The notes beneath the pieces are model-generated. The model saw only the letters and a list, made by a program, of their open reading frames with translations, did not search any database and had not been told where the DNA came from. Positions 1 through 7,758 of a stretch of 64,000 bases of DNA are shown here, in pieces. The position numbers and the translations under genes were made by a program. The stretch covers positions 1 through 64,000 of the forward strand of contig JAMLIO010000003.1 in assembly GCA_023954155.1 (NCBI GenBank), given 5' to 3'. This DNA comes from Pseudobdellovibrionaceae bacterium. GTDB taxonomy: Bacteria > Bdellovibrionota > Bdellovibrionia > Bdellovibrionales > UBA1609. Every line of letters starts with the position of its first letter. Position 1 is the first letter of the stretch.

Positions 1-1
1 A

Positions 2-103
2 GGGAATCTCACTGAAGAGGAAAATAAATTTCTCACAGCTTTACTTTCCGATTTGCAGATGCAGTATTTAGATAAGAAAAAAAATGCTACTGCAAGCAAC
101 TAA
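2..103 (+). CDS. C-terminal end of a truncated upstream gene, unidentified
   Basis: The window opens inside a reading frame that closes with TAA at 101-103 and gives a 33-residue, charged, helix-like tail beginning GNLTEEENKFLTALL. The pattern is loosely like the last helix of MarR-type regulators, but it is too short to name. It ends 46 bases before degP, which has its own Shine-Dalgarno, so co-transcription is possible. Confidence 0.4.
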   Translation, partial: GNLTEEENKFLTALLSDLQMQYLDKKKNATASN

Positions 104-149
104 AAGCATAACTTTTCACATAATATAATATTTAAATCGGAGGCCAATT

Positions 150-1595
150 ATGACTTATAGATTCTTTAGTTTTATTGCTGTCATACTTTTTTCCGTGGCT
201 TGTCATGCTCAGAAACAGTCTGAGGTTTTACAAGCTGAAAAGATTCAACTCCCCAAAGTAGAAGATGGTCAACCCTTACCTTCAAATCTGTTCATTGAGT
301 TAGCCAAGAAGACCAACCCCAGTGTGGTGAACATCTATACCGAAACTCGCCCTAAGTTTAATCAAGGACAAGTTCCTGATTCCCTAAACTTTTTCTTTGA
401 ACAATTTTTTGGTGCGCCCAGAGGCTCTTTCCAAAATCCACAGATCCGCCCCATGCAATCCTTAGGAACTGGTTTTGTGATTCGTAATGACGGTTTAATT
501 TTAACCAATGCCCACGTTGTAGATAAAGCCGACACAATCAAAGTGAAGTTTCAAAACGATGAGACAGAGCACATCGCCAAACTGATCGGCAGTGATGCCA
601 AAACGGATGTGGCCCTTCTTAAAATTGAGACTAAAAATAAATTGGCCGCTTTAAAACTTGGGGACAGCAGTCAATTACAAGTAGGCGAATGGGTTGCGGC
701 TTTTGGTAACCCCTATGGACACAGCAACACCATCACTAAAGGGATCGTATCCGCGTTAGAAAGAGACTCAGGTGGTCTTAATCTATTTCCCTTCATTCAA
801 ACCGATGCCAGCATTAACCCTGGAAACTCTGGTGGTCCCTTGGTCAATATGAAAGGTGAAGTTGTGGGAATGAACACCGCTATTGATGCCCGCGCACAGG
901 GAATTGGTTTTTCCATTCCTATCAATAACGTCAAACAGCTCTTGTCTGAACTTGAAAAAACAGGAACCGTTCAACGAGGATTCTTGGGCATTGAAATGCA
1001 CGGGCTAGATGAGAGCATTGCCGCCTCACTTAAGCTTCCCAATACAAAAGGCGCGCTTGTGGCCAATGTGATGCCTGACTCTCCTGCAGAAAAAGCAGGT
1101 ATAAAACCCTATGATGTTATTGTAGAGTTTAATGGACAAAAGATTGAATCTCCCAACGACATACAAAGAGCTGTGGCCTCTACACCCGTAGGACGCGCTT
1201 CTAAAGTGAAAGTGCTTCGAAATGGCAAACCCAGTACATTAAGTGTCATCATAGGCAGCTCTGCAAAGAGTGGGGCTCAGAATGAATCCACACCCAATGC
1301 CCCTCAAAAGCAGCAAAGTCTTGCCTTAAAAGATTTTGGTTTAAGTGTCAGTCTGCTCGACAATTCTCTTTTGAACCGTTTTGGATTATCGCCTAACACA
1401 CAAGGCATTCTGGTCACTGGCGTTGACCCTTACTCGCCTGCTTTCAAAGCCGATCTTAGAGCGGGGGATGTCATTCTGGAACTTAACCGCAGTAAAGTGA
1501 CCACCGTGTCTGACTTCCAAAAGCGTTTGCAAGATAAAAACTTACTTCGCATTCAAAGAGACAGTCGCACTTTACTGACCTTAATGTCTAAATGA
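150..1595 (+). CDS. degP: Periplasmic DegP/HtrA (Do-family) serine endoprotease
   Basis: This is a periplasmic quality-control protease of the HtrA family (peptidase S1C) that degrades or holds misfolded envelope proteins. Residues 1-20 form a signal peptide with a likely signal peptidase I site after CHA. The trypsin-like domain shows the full triad: His122 in TNAHVVDKAD, Asp153 in KTDVALLKI and Ser227 in GNSGGPL. Two PDZ domains follow, at about 275-365 (starting RGFLGI) and 390-475, matching the Do-type layout; 481 residues is normal for the family. A GGAGG Shine-Dalgarno sits just upstream of the ATG. The gene is convergent with the copper-chaperone gene, and the two share a hairpin. Cys18 lies in an imperfect lipobox (SVAC), so a soluble form is more likely than a lipoprotein. 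Confidence 0.95.
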   Translation: MTYRFFSFIAVILFSVACHAQKQSEVLQAEKIQLPKVEDGQPLPSNLFIELAKKTNPSVVNIYTETRPKFNQGQVPDSLNFFFEQFFGAPRGSFQNPQIRPMQSLGTGFVIRNDGLILTNAHVVDKADTIKVKFQNDETEHIAKLIGSDAKTDVALLKIETKNKLAALKLGDSSQLQVGEWVAAFGNPYGHSNTITKGIVSALERDSGGLNLFPFIQTDASINPGNSGGPLVNMKGEVVGMNTAIDARAQGIGFSIPINNVKQLLSELEKTGTVQRGFLGIEMHGLDESIAASLKLPNTKGALVANVMPDSPAEKAGIKPYDVIVEFNGQKIESPNDIQRAVASTPVGRASKVKVLRNGKPSTLSVIIGSSAKSGAQNESTPNAPQKQQSLALKDFGLSVSLLDNSLLNRFGLSPNTQGILVTGVDPYSPAFKADLRAGDVILELNRSKVTTVSDFQKRLQDKNLLRIQRDSRTLLTLMSK

Positions 1596-1646
1596 GTCTT
1601 TAAAATATTTTAAAGTTATAACTCTTAACTACTTGTTCTACACAGT

Positions 1647-1673
1647 AAGAGCATCAATGATGATGATGCTCTT
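1647..1673. terminator. Hairpin shared by two convergent genes
   Basis: AAGAGCATCA at 1647-1656 pairs perfectly with TGATGCTCTT at 1664-1673 around a 7-nt loop. It lies between degP and the convergent PCu(A)C gene and covers the latter's His codons and TGA stop. Only short T runs follow on either strand, so it is a weak or factor-assisted terminator. Confidence 0.45.
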
Positions 1674-2262
1674 TGTTGGGCTTTTGAGCGGTCTCTCTAG
1701 GTTGCATATTGAAATGCAGCAGAAGGTTTTGAGTACCATCACTAAAAGTGATCTTGACCTTTTCAGAGTCTTTGAATTTTTTAAGAGGATCAAAAAGCAT
1801 AATATGGTTACCGCCTGGCTTTAACTCGAAGGTCTCATTGACCCCTAGCTTTAAAGACTCCACCTTTTGCATCTTCATCATTCCATTCTTTTCGAGGGTC
1901 TCATGCAGTTCAACAGCTTTAAACCCTTGGGCACTGACAATTTTTAGATTGAGTTCTTTATTCCCCACATTTTTAAGCGTACCGTAACCCGCAGTCACCC
2001 TCACACCATCTAAAGGTAAATACACAATCCCCTGCTCGACGGCCAACTTGGTCTGCCCGCGAACGTTGGCGTTGGCGTTGGCGTTGGCGTTGGCGTTGGC
2101 GTTGGCGTTGGCGTTGGCGTTGGCGTTGGCGTTGGCGTTGGCGTTGGCGTTGGCGTTGGCGTTGGCGTTGGCGACGGTCAGCATAGAGGTCACCCACAAC
2201 ATGCTGGCAAGAACAATCATACTTTTGGTGTTTATCGTTATCACTTTTTTTACTTTGATCAT
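1654..2262 (-). CDS. PCu(A)C-family periplasmic copper chaperone with Ala-Asn repeat linker
   Basis: This is a periplasmic Cu(I) chaperone of the PCu(A)C/DUF461 family, which loads the CuA site of cytochrome oxidase together with SCO. The family motif H-x10-M-x21-H-x-M is exact: His120, Met131, His153, Met155. Residues 1-30 are a signal/anchor segment, residues 31-66 are 18 Ala-Asn repeats, the beta-sandwich follows from about 70, and the protein ends in a His4 tail that could bind metal. The start ATG overlaps the stop of the upstream SCO gene in a TAATG junction, so the two are probably translationally coupled. The dipeptide repeat is unusual for the family and looks like a variable-length spacer between export signal and copper domain. 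Confidence 0.9.
   Translation of the reverse strand: MIKVKKVITINTKSMIVLASMLWVTSMLTVANANANANANANANANANANANANANANANANANANVRGQTKLAVEQGIVYLPLDGVRVTAGYGTLKNVGNKELNLKIVSAQGFKAVELHETLEKNGMMKMQKVESLKLGVNETFELKPGGNHIMLFDPLKKFKDSEKVKITFSDGTQNLLLHFNMQPRETAQKPNKEHHHH
2065..2172. repeat. Hexanucleotide tandem repeat (GTTGGC x18)
   Basis: Eighteen perfect tandem copies of GTTGGC (GCCAAC on the coding strand) with no interruptions, 108 bp, encode (Ala-Asn)18. Because the unit is 6 bp, copy-number changes would alter linker length without a frameshift. The perfect array also keeps the two other frames open (Gln-Arg and Leu-Ala repeats), which are not genes. Confidence 0.97.
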
Positions 2263-2867
2263 TATAATTTCGCCCTAATCATTTTAAAAACTTCATCTGC
2301 GTCTCTGGGGTTGGGAATAGTGCTCACCACCATGCCTTTGGAGTTTAAAAAATACAGTCTATCAGTATGTGAAATCGAATATCCTAAATAAGAACTTGGA
2401 TCTTTCTCGAGTAAATAGCTGGAGTAAAATTGCGACACTGTTTTTTTAAGCTGCTCTTCACTTCCACTGAGTCCTACAAATTCAGAAAAAAACTGCTCGG
2501 CATAATTGGCCACCTCCGTGTCAGTGTCATTTTCATGATCTACACTGACAAAGACCAACTGAACTTTTTGAAGCTCTTTTTCACTCAGTTTTTGAAAGGC
2601 TTGCGCGGCCACGCTCAGACTCATAGGACAGACATCAGGACATTTTGCGTAGCCAATGTATAAAACATTAAGTTTCTTAGTGTGGTCTGAAAAACTCCAA
2701 GGCTGATCACGAAAAGAAAGTGTGAAGTCTCCGCCATAGCTGGGTTCGGTCTGCCCCCGCATCACTTCCATCATCACAAAAACCAATATGGCCGCCAAAA
2801 ATGCCGAGACACCTAAGGCCTGCAGAATGTACTTGATTGAAATCTTTTGCGAAGAGGATGTGTTCAT
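2262..2867 (-). CDS. SCO1/SenC-family copper metallochaperone
   Basis: Membrane-anchored thioredoxin-fold protein that delivers copper to, or keeps reduced, the CuA centre of cytochrome oxidase subunit II. One transmembrane anchor spans about 15-35. The copper ligands are visible as Cys76 and Cys80 (KCPDVCP) and His167 (SISHTDRLYFL). The length (201 aa) is typical. It sits between the YtkA/FixH-like gene and the PCu(A)C gene on the same strand, a set found in periplasmic copper-delivery operons. The likely client oxidase is encoded at 41-49 kb, where a second, membrane-fused SCO is found, so this organism has at least two. Confidence 0.93.
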   Translation of the reverse strand: MNTSSSQKISIKYILQALGVSAFLAAILVFVMMEVMRGQTEPSYGGDFTLSFRDQPWSFSDHTKKLNVLYIGYAKCPDVCPMSLSVAAQAFQKLSEKELQKVQLVFVSVDHENDTDTEVANYAEQFFSEFVGLSGSEEQLKKTVSQFYSSYLLEKDPSSYLGYSISHTDRLYFLNSKGMVVSTIPNPRDADEVFKMIRAKL

Positions 2868-2944
2868 ACTGTTAAAAGCTAAACCTTATTTCGCAGGGAA
2901 TCTCAACTGAATGACAGGTAATGCAACACATTGTCATCCTCTTG

Positions 2945-3496
2945 TCAGTGGTGACCATGATGATGAGAGTCTCCGCCCCCATGACTGTGAGGGTTTCCAT
3001 GTCCCGAAGGGGCTTCAGAGTCTTCCAGCACATCTAAGGCAAAAGTTTGAGTTTCAAAAGTTCCGTCTGCACCGATCAAAGTGAGGCGAACTTCCCAATC
3101 CCCACCCATAACAAAATAGATGTTAGACACTTCATACACTCCGATAAGAGCCTTTCCGTTTTCATCCACAAGATTTTGCACCAACGTAGGCGCAGACCCG
3201 TGGTTCATACTGGGCATCCACAGCACCACCTCAAAATCACCACTTGGACTCACTGACGAATGATCTAAAGCACTCTTCCATTCTACTCTTAGACGAGACT
3301 CCGCACCTACGACAGGTCCCAACTCCCACATCACATGGGCGTGCACGCCTGCCTGTGCAAAAGTCAGATGCACCATAGGAGCAGAAGAACTTGGCGCATG
3401 CACGTGTCCACTATGAGCCAAAACCTGACCTATAAAAACTCCCCAGACTACAGTCATTGCCAGAATTGCTCTTACACACACCTTTGAAATTTTCAT
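2945..3496 (-). CDS. Secreted YtkA/FixH-like protein with His-rich tail
   Basis: I place the start at the ATG at 3496 because AAAGGAGT lies just upstream; a longer frame opens at 3523. The protein (183 aa) has a signal peptide, a His-rich N-terminus (HSGHVHA), an immunoglobulin-like domain with the block VVLWMPSMNHGS and a late MGGDWEVRL strand, and a very His-rich C-terminus. The fold resembles the YtkA/FixH family seen beside SCO and PCu(A)C genes. It begins the minus-strand copper-delivery operon. The same WMPSMNHGS block occurs in the divergent lipoprotein gene at 3654, so the two are paralogues. The function is inferred from context. Confidence 0.75.
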   Translation of the reverse strand: MKISKVCVRAILAMTVVWGVFIGQVLAHSGHVHAPSSSAPMVHLTFAQAGVHAHVMWELGPVVGAESRLRVEWKSALDHSSVSPSGDFEVVLWMPSMNHGSAPTLVQNLVDENGKALIGVYEVSNIYFVMGGDWEVRLTLIGADGTFETQTFALDVLEDSEAPSGHGNPHSHGGGDSHHHGHH

Positions 3497-3581
3497 TTCC
3501 ACTCCTTTAAGCTCTTTTAACATAAACGTTTTGTGTGATTTAGCGTAATTTTTGCATTAGGACGAGTCTTTTTCATAGGCC

Positions 3582-3596
3582 GCAACATCATGTTGC
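3582..3596. promoter_or_regulatory. Candidate operator palindrome between divergent copper genes
   Basis: GCAACAT-C-ATGTTGC is a perfect 7+1+7 inverted repeat in the intergenic space between the divergent YtkA-like genes (3496 minus, 3654 plus). The position suits a shared operator. No bound regulator can be named. Confidence 0.4.
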
Positions 3597-3653
3597 ACTT
3601 TCTATCCTTTAAACCCTATGTTACAGCTTGAACCACAGCTCACGAGGGAGTTT

Positions 3654-4142
3654 ATGACTCGGTCTATTTTATTGTTCTTGTTTATCACATTCGGGCTATC
3701 TGGGTGCGCAGATCGTAAATATGAAGTCGTTCAAAACGATGGCTCTAGAGCTCACCAAGTTACAGCCCCAGGCTCAGATGAGGACAGTTACGATACAGAA
3801 AAATGCACTTTGAGATTTAAAAATTCCGATCTTTGTCTTCTTTGGACATGGGAGTCCCTCCCAACACCTCAAAACCCTGGGGTTCTTACTTTTAAAATCA
3901 CTCGAGAAAATCTTTTAGATGGCACGCCCATTCCTGTGGACATTTCTACGCTGCCCGCAGTGGTCTTATGGATGCCCAGTATGAATCATGGCTCTACACC
4001 TACCCAAGTTGAACAGGTGGACACAGGAAGCTTCAGAGCTACTCACGTGTTTTTTATTATGCCTGGTGAATGGGACATCCGTTTTCAAATCAAAGAGGGA
4101 ATGCAGGTTCAAGATGAAGCCGTTCTTACTCTTATCATTTAA
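3654..4142 (+). CDS. YtkA/FixH-like lipoprotein
   Basis: The start is set at the ATG at 3654, which is preceded by GAGGGAG; a longer frame begins at 3618. The 162-residue protein has a clear lipobox (GLSGC), so it should be a lipoprotein. The core domain repeats the WMPSMNHGS block and the MPGEWDIRFQ strand of the divergent gene at 2945-3496, showing paralogy. Its two paired cysteines (KCTLRF and DLCLLW) are not in the paralogue. The downstream outer-membrane protein gene starts inside its 3' end, so the two are coupled. A role in periplasmic copper handling is inferred from neighbours only. Confidence 0.72.
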   Translation: MTRSILLFLFITFGLSGCADRKYEVVQNDGSRAHQVTAPGSDEDSYDTEKCTLRFKNSDLCLLWTWESLPTPQNPGVLTFKITRENLLDGTPIPVDISTLPAVVLWMPSMNHGSTPTQVEQVDTGSFRATHVFFIMPGEWDIRFQIKEGMQVQDEAVLTLII

Positions 4143-5022
4143 TGTAGCATTACATTTTTTTCTAAGCACTTCCGAGGCCTTTGCCGCCGCCTGCTGTGGA
4201 GGAGGCTTTGCTGCACCCTCTATCATTTCTGGTGATGAAAAGGCGCAATTTACAAGCTCTTACTCTTTTACTGATGTGGTCATCAACACTGTGGATGCCC
4301 GAGGAATTTGGCGCAAGTGGGACGAGAAGCAAAGCGTGATGGTGATGCAACTCGAAGGGGCGCACTTAGTTTCAGATCGCTGGCAAGTAGGAGCCGTTGT
4401 GCCCGTCATCCAACGCTCTTACATGGGACAGCAGTATTCGGGGCTGGGAGATGTGTCTGTTTCCTTAGGATACGAATATTTAACCGATTGGGACTATAAC
4501 CCTCTCAAACCCAAAGGCATTGGTTTTTTACAACTCACCCTACCCACAGGAAAATCCCGCGCAGAATCAGAAGTGGGAGGACTAGACAGTCGTGGCAATG
4601 GGTTTTGGTCTATAGGAGCAGGAACCCTTTTGACTAAAACCTTAGGAGCCTTTGATGTCTTTGGACTTGCAAGTCTACGTCACTCTTTTGCTAAAGATAC
4701 CACTAATTCCTATTTACAGGGCACCCTTCATCCAGGATGGGGAGGAAGTCTAGGCATAGGAGCAGGTTATAATCTTAAAGCTTTTAGGGTAGGCACTTCT
4801 CTGACATGGTTTTATGAAGACCCTATTGATATCGATGGTACAACTTCCTATATGGGTTCTGTAGAGCGATATGCGACAGCCATGTTTTCTGTAAGCTATT
4901 TAAGTTCTACACAGTGGGCCACAACTGTCAGTTACCTAGATCAAACACTATTTGGCTCACCCATCAATACTAGTCTTGGCAGAACAGTGTCTGTTCTGAT
5001 ACAAAAGAAATGGAATCGATAA
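4114..5022 (+). CDS. Putative outer-membrane beta-barrel protein
   Basis: The likely start is the ATG at 4114, which gives a good signal peptide (MKPFLLLSFNVALHFFL then SEAFA) and overlaps the preceding lipoprotein gene by 29 bases; an upstream frame from 3988 would lack a signal. The mature protein begins with ACCGGG and then shows alternating amphipathic strands rich in Gly, Ser and aromatic residues, ending in an Arg-terminated strand, typical of a 12-14 strand porin-like barrel. The Cys pair at the mature N-terminus is a possible metal-binding feature. Position inside the copper cluster suggests a copper-linked role, but substrate and family are not certain. Confidence 0.65.
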   Translation: MKPFLLLSFNVALHFFLSTSEAFAAACCGGGFAAPSIISGDEKAQFTSSYSFTDVVINTVDARGIWRKWDEKQSVMVMQLEGAHLVSDRWQVGAVVPVIQRSYMGQQYSGLGDVSVSLGYEYLTDWDYNPLKPKGIGFLQLTLPTGKSRAESEVGGLDSRGNGFWSIGAGTLLTKTLGAFDVFGLASLRHSFAKDTTNSYLQGTLHPGWGGSLGIGAGYNLKAFRVGTSLTWFYEDPIDIDGTTSYMGSVERYATAMFSVSYLSSTQWATTVSYLDQTLFGSPINTSLGRTVSVLIQKKWNR

Positions 5023-5042
5023 CCTTTAAGGGAGGGATGACC

Positions 5043-5462
5043 ATGTTAAACGCATTTACACAAAAATTGAACTTACCTGTCGAAGAATTTACAACTCCAG
5101 ATCCCATCACCGCAGATGAAAATGCCTCTGTAGATGCGCTGTTAGAGATCATGACCCAATACAATGTCAGACATATTCCTATCATGAAAGACGGTGTTGC
5201 CACAGGCATCATCAGCCAACGTGATCTTAAAGTGATTCAAGGTCTTAAGGATGAACATAAAAATCTGATCAAAGCCTCAGACATCATGGCCAAAAATCCT
5301 GTTACTGTCAGTTGTTCAGAAACTTTAGACGAAGTAGCCTTCACCATGTCACAAGAAAAAATTGGCAGCGTCCTAGTCAACGATGATAACGGACTGCTTG
5401 GCATCTTTACAGTCACTGATGCTTTAAATGCTTTGATTGAAGTGATCCGCTCTGCACGCTAA
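5043..5462 (+). CDS. Tandem CBS-domain protein
   Basis: A small soluble protein of two CBS motifs (about residues 20-70 and 85-138), a Bateman module that usually binds adenine nucleotides and senses energy state. Diagnostic pieces are DALLEIMTQYNVRHIPI, GIISQRDL, the DIMAKNPVTVS linker and GIFTVTDALNAL. The ATG at 5043 is chosen because GGGAGGG is spaced 6 bases upstream; the in-frame ATG at 5037 would sit directly against it. It is the last gene of the plus-strand cluster and is followed by a strong bidirectional terminator. Confidence 0.88.
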   Translation: MLNAFTQKLNLPVEEFTTPDPITADENASVDALLEIMTQYNVRHIPIMKDGVATGIISQRDLKVIQGLKDEHKNLIKASDIMAKNPVTVSCSETLDEVAFTMSQEKIGSVLVNDDNGLLGIFTVTDALNALIEVIRSAR

Positions 5463-5578
5463 ACTTCATTTTAGATTTTAAGCTTCCGCAGCATCTTTTT
5501 TTCACAAAAGCTTCAGAACAAGAGCGCGCGCGAGTCTAAGGTGATAACAAAGAACCCTTTCAAGCGTGACTTTAAAAT

Positions 5579-5612
5579 AAAAAGAGAAGGTTTTACGACC
5601 TTCTCTTTTTTT
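5579..5612. terminator. Bidirectional rho-independent terminator
   Basis: A 12-bp stem (AAAAAGAGAAGG with CCTTCTCTTTTT) around an 8-base loop has T-rich tails on both strands. It lies between the CBS gene (plus) and the L,D-transpeptidase gene (minus), so it should end both transcripts. Confidence 0.9.
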
Positions 5613-5638
5613 AATTATTGATCTTTTTTCAGATCTTA

Positions 5639-7624
5639 TTATCTGTAACCACAACCTGCACTTAACAGAGCATCAAAGAAGGCTCTACAGTTATTGATTC
5701 TTGGACGTTTATTACTTGGAGTGCTTGATGTTGGGTTTTGTGCTTTACCACGGCAATAGCTATTGTAGTTTTGCAAGTTCGTGGTCGTTGCAGACCCCTT
5801 ACTTCTTGAGCACGAAAAATCAGGCCATAAAGCGTCTTGTGCAGGACGTGAAGGTGCGAAGATTCCACCTAAAAATCCACCAAGACCTCCGCCTCCACCA
5901 TTGTTGGTGTTACCACCACCATTGCCGTAGTGCCCGCCGCCATTTCCATAATTCTGGCCATAACCATCATTTTGTCCATAACCGCCACCGTTATTATTGC
6001 CGTACTGACCGTAACCAGAACCACCGTACTCTAGATTTCGTTTTAAGTTTGTTAATAATAAATTCAACTCATCTTGATTTAGATCACCAATCCACTTTGT
6101 GCTTCTGGGAAAGGTTTCTGTAAATGTGTAAGTCAAAATATTTTGATACTTTGCAGACTTGACCTCTTCCAAAGCAGCTACAACAGGAGCATGATCTGCA
6201 TCACGCACCTTAAGCGGAGTGGGAGAAAAAGAAGAGAGACCTAACATGTAGTCCACAGCGTCTTGCAGCACCTCTCCGTCAGAAGAGATCTTTGTCAAAC
6301 AGTCAGAGTCCGCCACTGTGTGAAATCCACCATCAAAAAATCGAACAGGGTAAGGGTTTTTATTTTCACACTTTACAGTCTGTGGTGAATTAGGACGTGA
6401 ACTGTAAATCACCTTTTTATAAGATTTTTGTCTGCTGTAAATGCTGTCAAAATCTTTAAATTTATCTAATACCATCTTGGCTTCAACAGGAATCGTATCT
6501 TTAGGACCACCGTTTAAGATCGCATCTAACATATAAAGATCGTGATCTTGTAAACGGATACACCCGTGAGACTCAAAACCTCTTCTTAAACCATCATCAT
6601 CAATCTGATAGTGAAAGCCCACTTCTCTATAGCCTTCATAATAGTTTACAGAACCTGAACTGGACATTCTGCTCTTATCAATGATTCCAATAAATGGACG
6701 ACCTTTGTAATAAGAAGGTTCTATACGCGCTTCTTGGTTAGGAGCACCTGTCCACACACTTCTTTTAACAAGAACTGAGTTTTCAAATTTAAAATCCGCA
6801 AAGTTACCACTACGTCCTGGCAATAACAGAGACATTGAGTTAATCAAACTTTCTTTACCCATCAATGAAGAACGAATATCTAAGGCTCCTGCAGTGATAG
6901 GAAAAACTTTTGTGATCCCATGATTATTATCGAATAAAATAGCCTTTTGTGAAGCCAACTCTACTCTCAATTCAAAGTCAGTTTCGCTCAGAGAAACTTC
7001 GTTATACACTTTTTTTACTGTGGTCTTAGCTATACTCTTAACACCACTGGCAGTAGGTACATTGACCTTGTTATGCCAGTTGGTCTCGATGTTGATCTTT
7101 CTAAAGTAATATCCACCCCTTTCTGAAGAGTGAATAAACAGCATCAAATCAATATCAAAAACTTTATCTTCACCTGTCACATCCCAAATGCGCTCATAGC
7201 TCACACCTAAAATGGCATCTCTTCTGCGATTGACTCGGGTATCTGTCACTTTAAAAGTGTTCTTGCCATCTGCATCCTTAGTCACATGCCCTAAAGGACC
7301 AATAGCACTGATCTGAGAACCTTTATCTGCATAAAAATCCACATTCGCACCTGCATATTTAGAAGCATCCGCCTCCATGTCCATAAGGATATGATTTGAA
7401 GTCCCTGGCATCGCTTTGTCGTGCTTAGCTACATCACGAAGATCATTATGCTTTAGATAATTGAATCTTTCGTTAAGAGCCTCTTGCACCAAAGAGTTGA
7501 TTGTTGGTTCTGTAGCTTGGGCTTCTACATCTTCAACCGAATCATAAATGATCACAGAACCCTGTGCCCAAACAGTGGTTGATACCAAAAGACCTAGCAA
7601 AGTTTTTAAAGTAAGTTTTTTCAT
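5639..7624 (-). CDS. Large secreted L,D-transpeptidase (YkuD) with Gly-rich C-terminal region
   Basis: Residues 1-20 are a signal peptide. The YkuD catalytic motif is visible: His338 in VGFHYQ and SHGCIR at 352-357, with Cys355 as nucleophile. L,D-transpeptidases form 3-3 crosslinks in peptidoglycan or attach proteins to it. At 661 residues the protein is much longer than the usual 150-350. A large N-terminal region (about 25-225) has no recognised fold. A low-complexity Gly/Tyr/Asn/Gln region (about 545-600) is followed by a Cys-containing tail. In predatory relatives, families of such enzymes modify self or prey walls; that role here is inference. It stands alone between terminators. Confidence 0.87.
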   Translation of the reverse strand: MKKLTLKTLLGLLVSTTVWAQGSVIIYDSVEDVEAQATEPTINSLVQEALNERFNYLKHNDLRDVAKHDKAMPGTSNHILMDMEADASKYAGANVDFYADKGSQISAIGPLGHVTKDADGKNTFKVTDTRVNRRRDAILGVSYERIWDVTGEDKVFDIDLMLFIHSSERGGYYFRKINIETNWHNKVNVPTASGVKSIAKTTVKKVYNEVSLSETDFELRVELASQKAILFDNNHGITKVFPITAGALDIRSSLMGKESLINSMSLLLPGRSGNFADFKFENSVLVKRSVWTGAPNQEARIEPSYYKGRPFIGIIDKSRMSSSGSVNYYEGYREVGFHYQIDDDGLRRGFESHGCIRLQDHDLYMLDAILNGGPKDTIPVEAKMVLDKFKDFDSIYSRQKSYKKVIYSSRPNSPQTVKCENKNPYPVRFFDGGFHTVADSDCLTKISSDGEVLQDAVDYMLGLSSFSPTPLKVRDADHAPVVAALEEVKSAKYQNILTYTFTETFPRSTKWIGDLNQDELNLLLTNLKRNLEYGGSGYGQYGNNNGGGYGQNDGYGQNYGNGGGHYGNGGGNTNNGGGGGLGGFLGGIFAPSRPAQDALWPDFSCSRSKGSATTTNLQNYNSYCRGKAQNPTSSTPSNKRPRINNCRAFFDALLSAGCGYR

Positions 7625-7758
7625 AGACTTAACCCCTTTTAGGCTTATTAAGGCAAATTAGATGCCAGCCTAAGAGGGAAATTGAGCCCCCTAACTGTCT
7701 AACCCCTTGACACCCACGTCGTAGATGGGCCCTCTTTGCTTGCTCGTTAGAATTTAGA

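Noticed and set aside
2065-2172. CRISPR-like array
   Set aside because: The repeat is a contiguous 6-bp tandem array with no spacers, within a coding gene.
1973-2278. Open frames rich in Gln-Arg (minus) and Leu-Ala (plus) across the hexamer repeat
   Set aside because: They are by-products of a perfect 6-bp repeat; only the Ala-Asn frame has a signal peptide and the intact copper motif.
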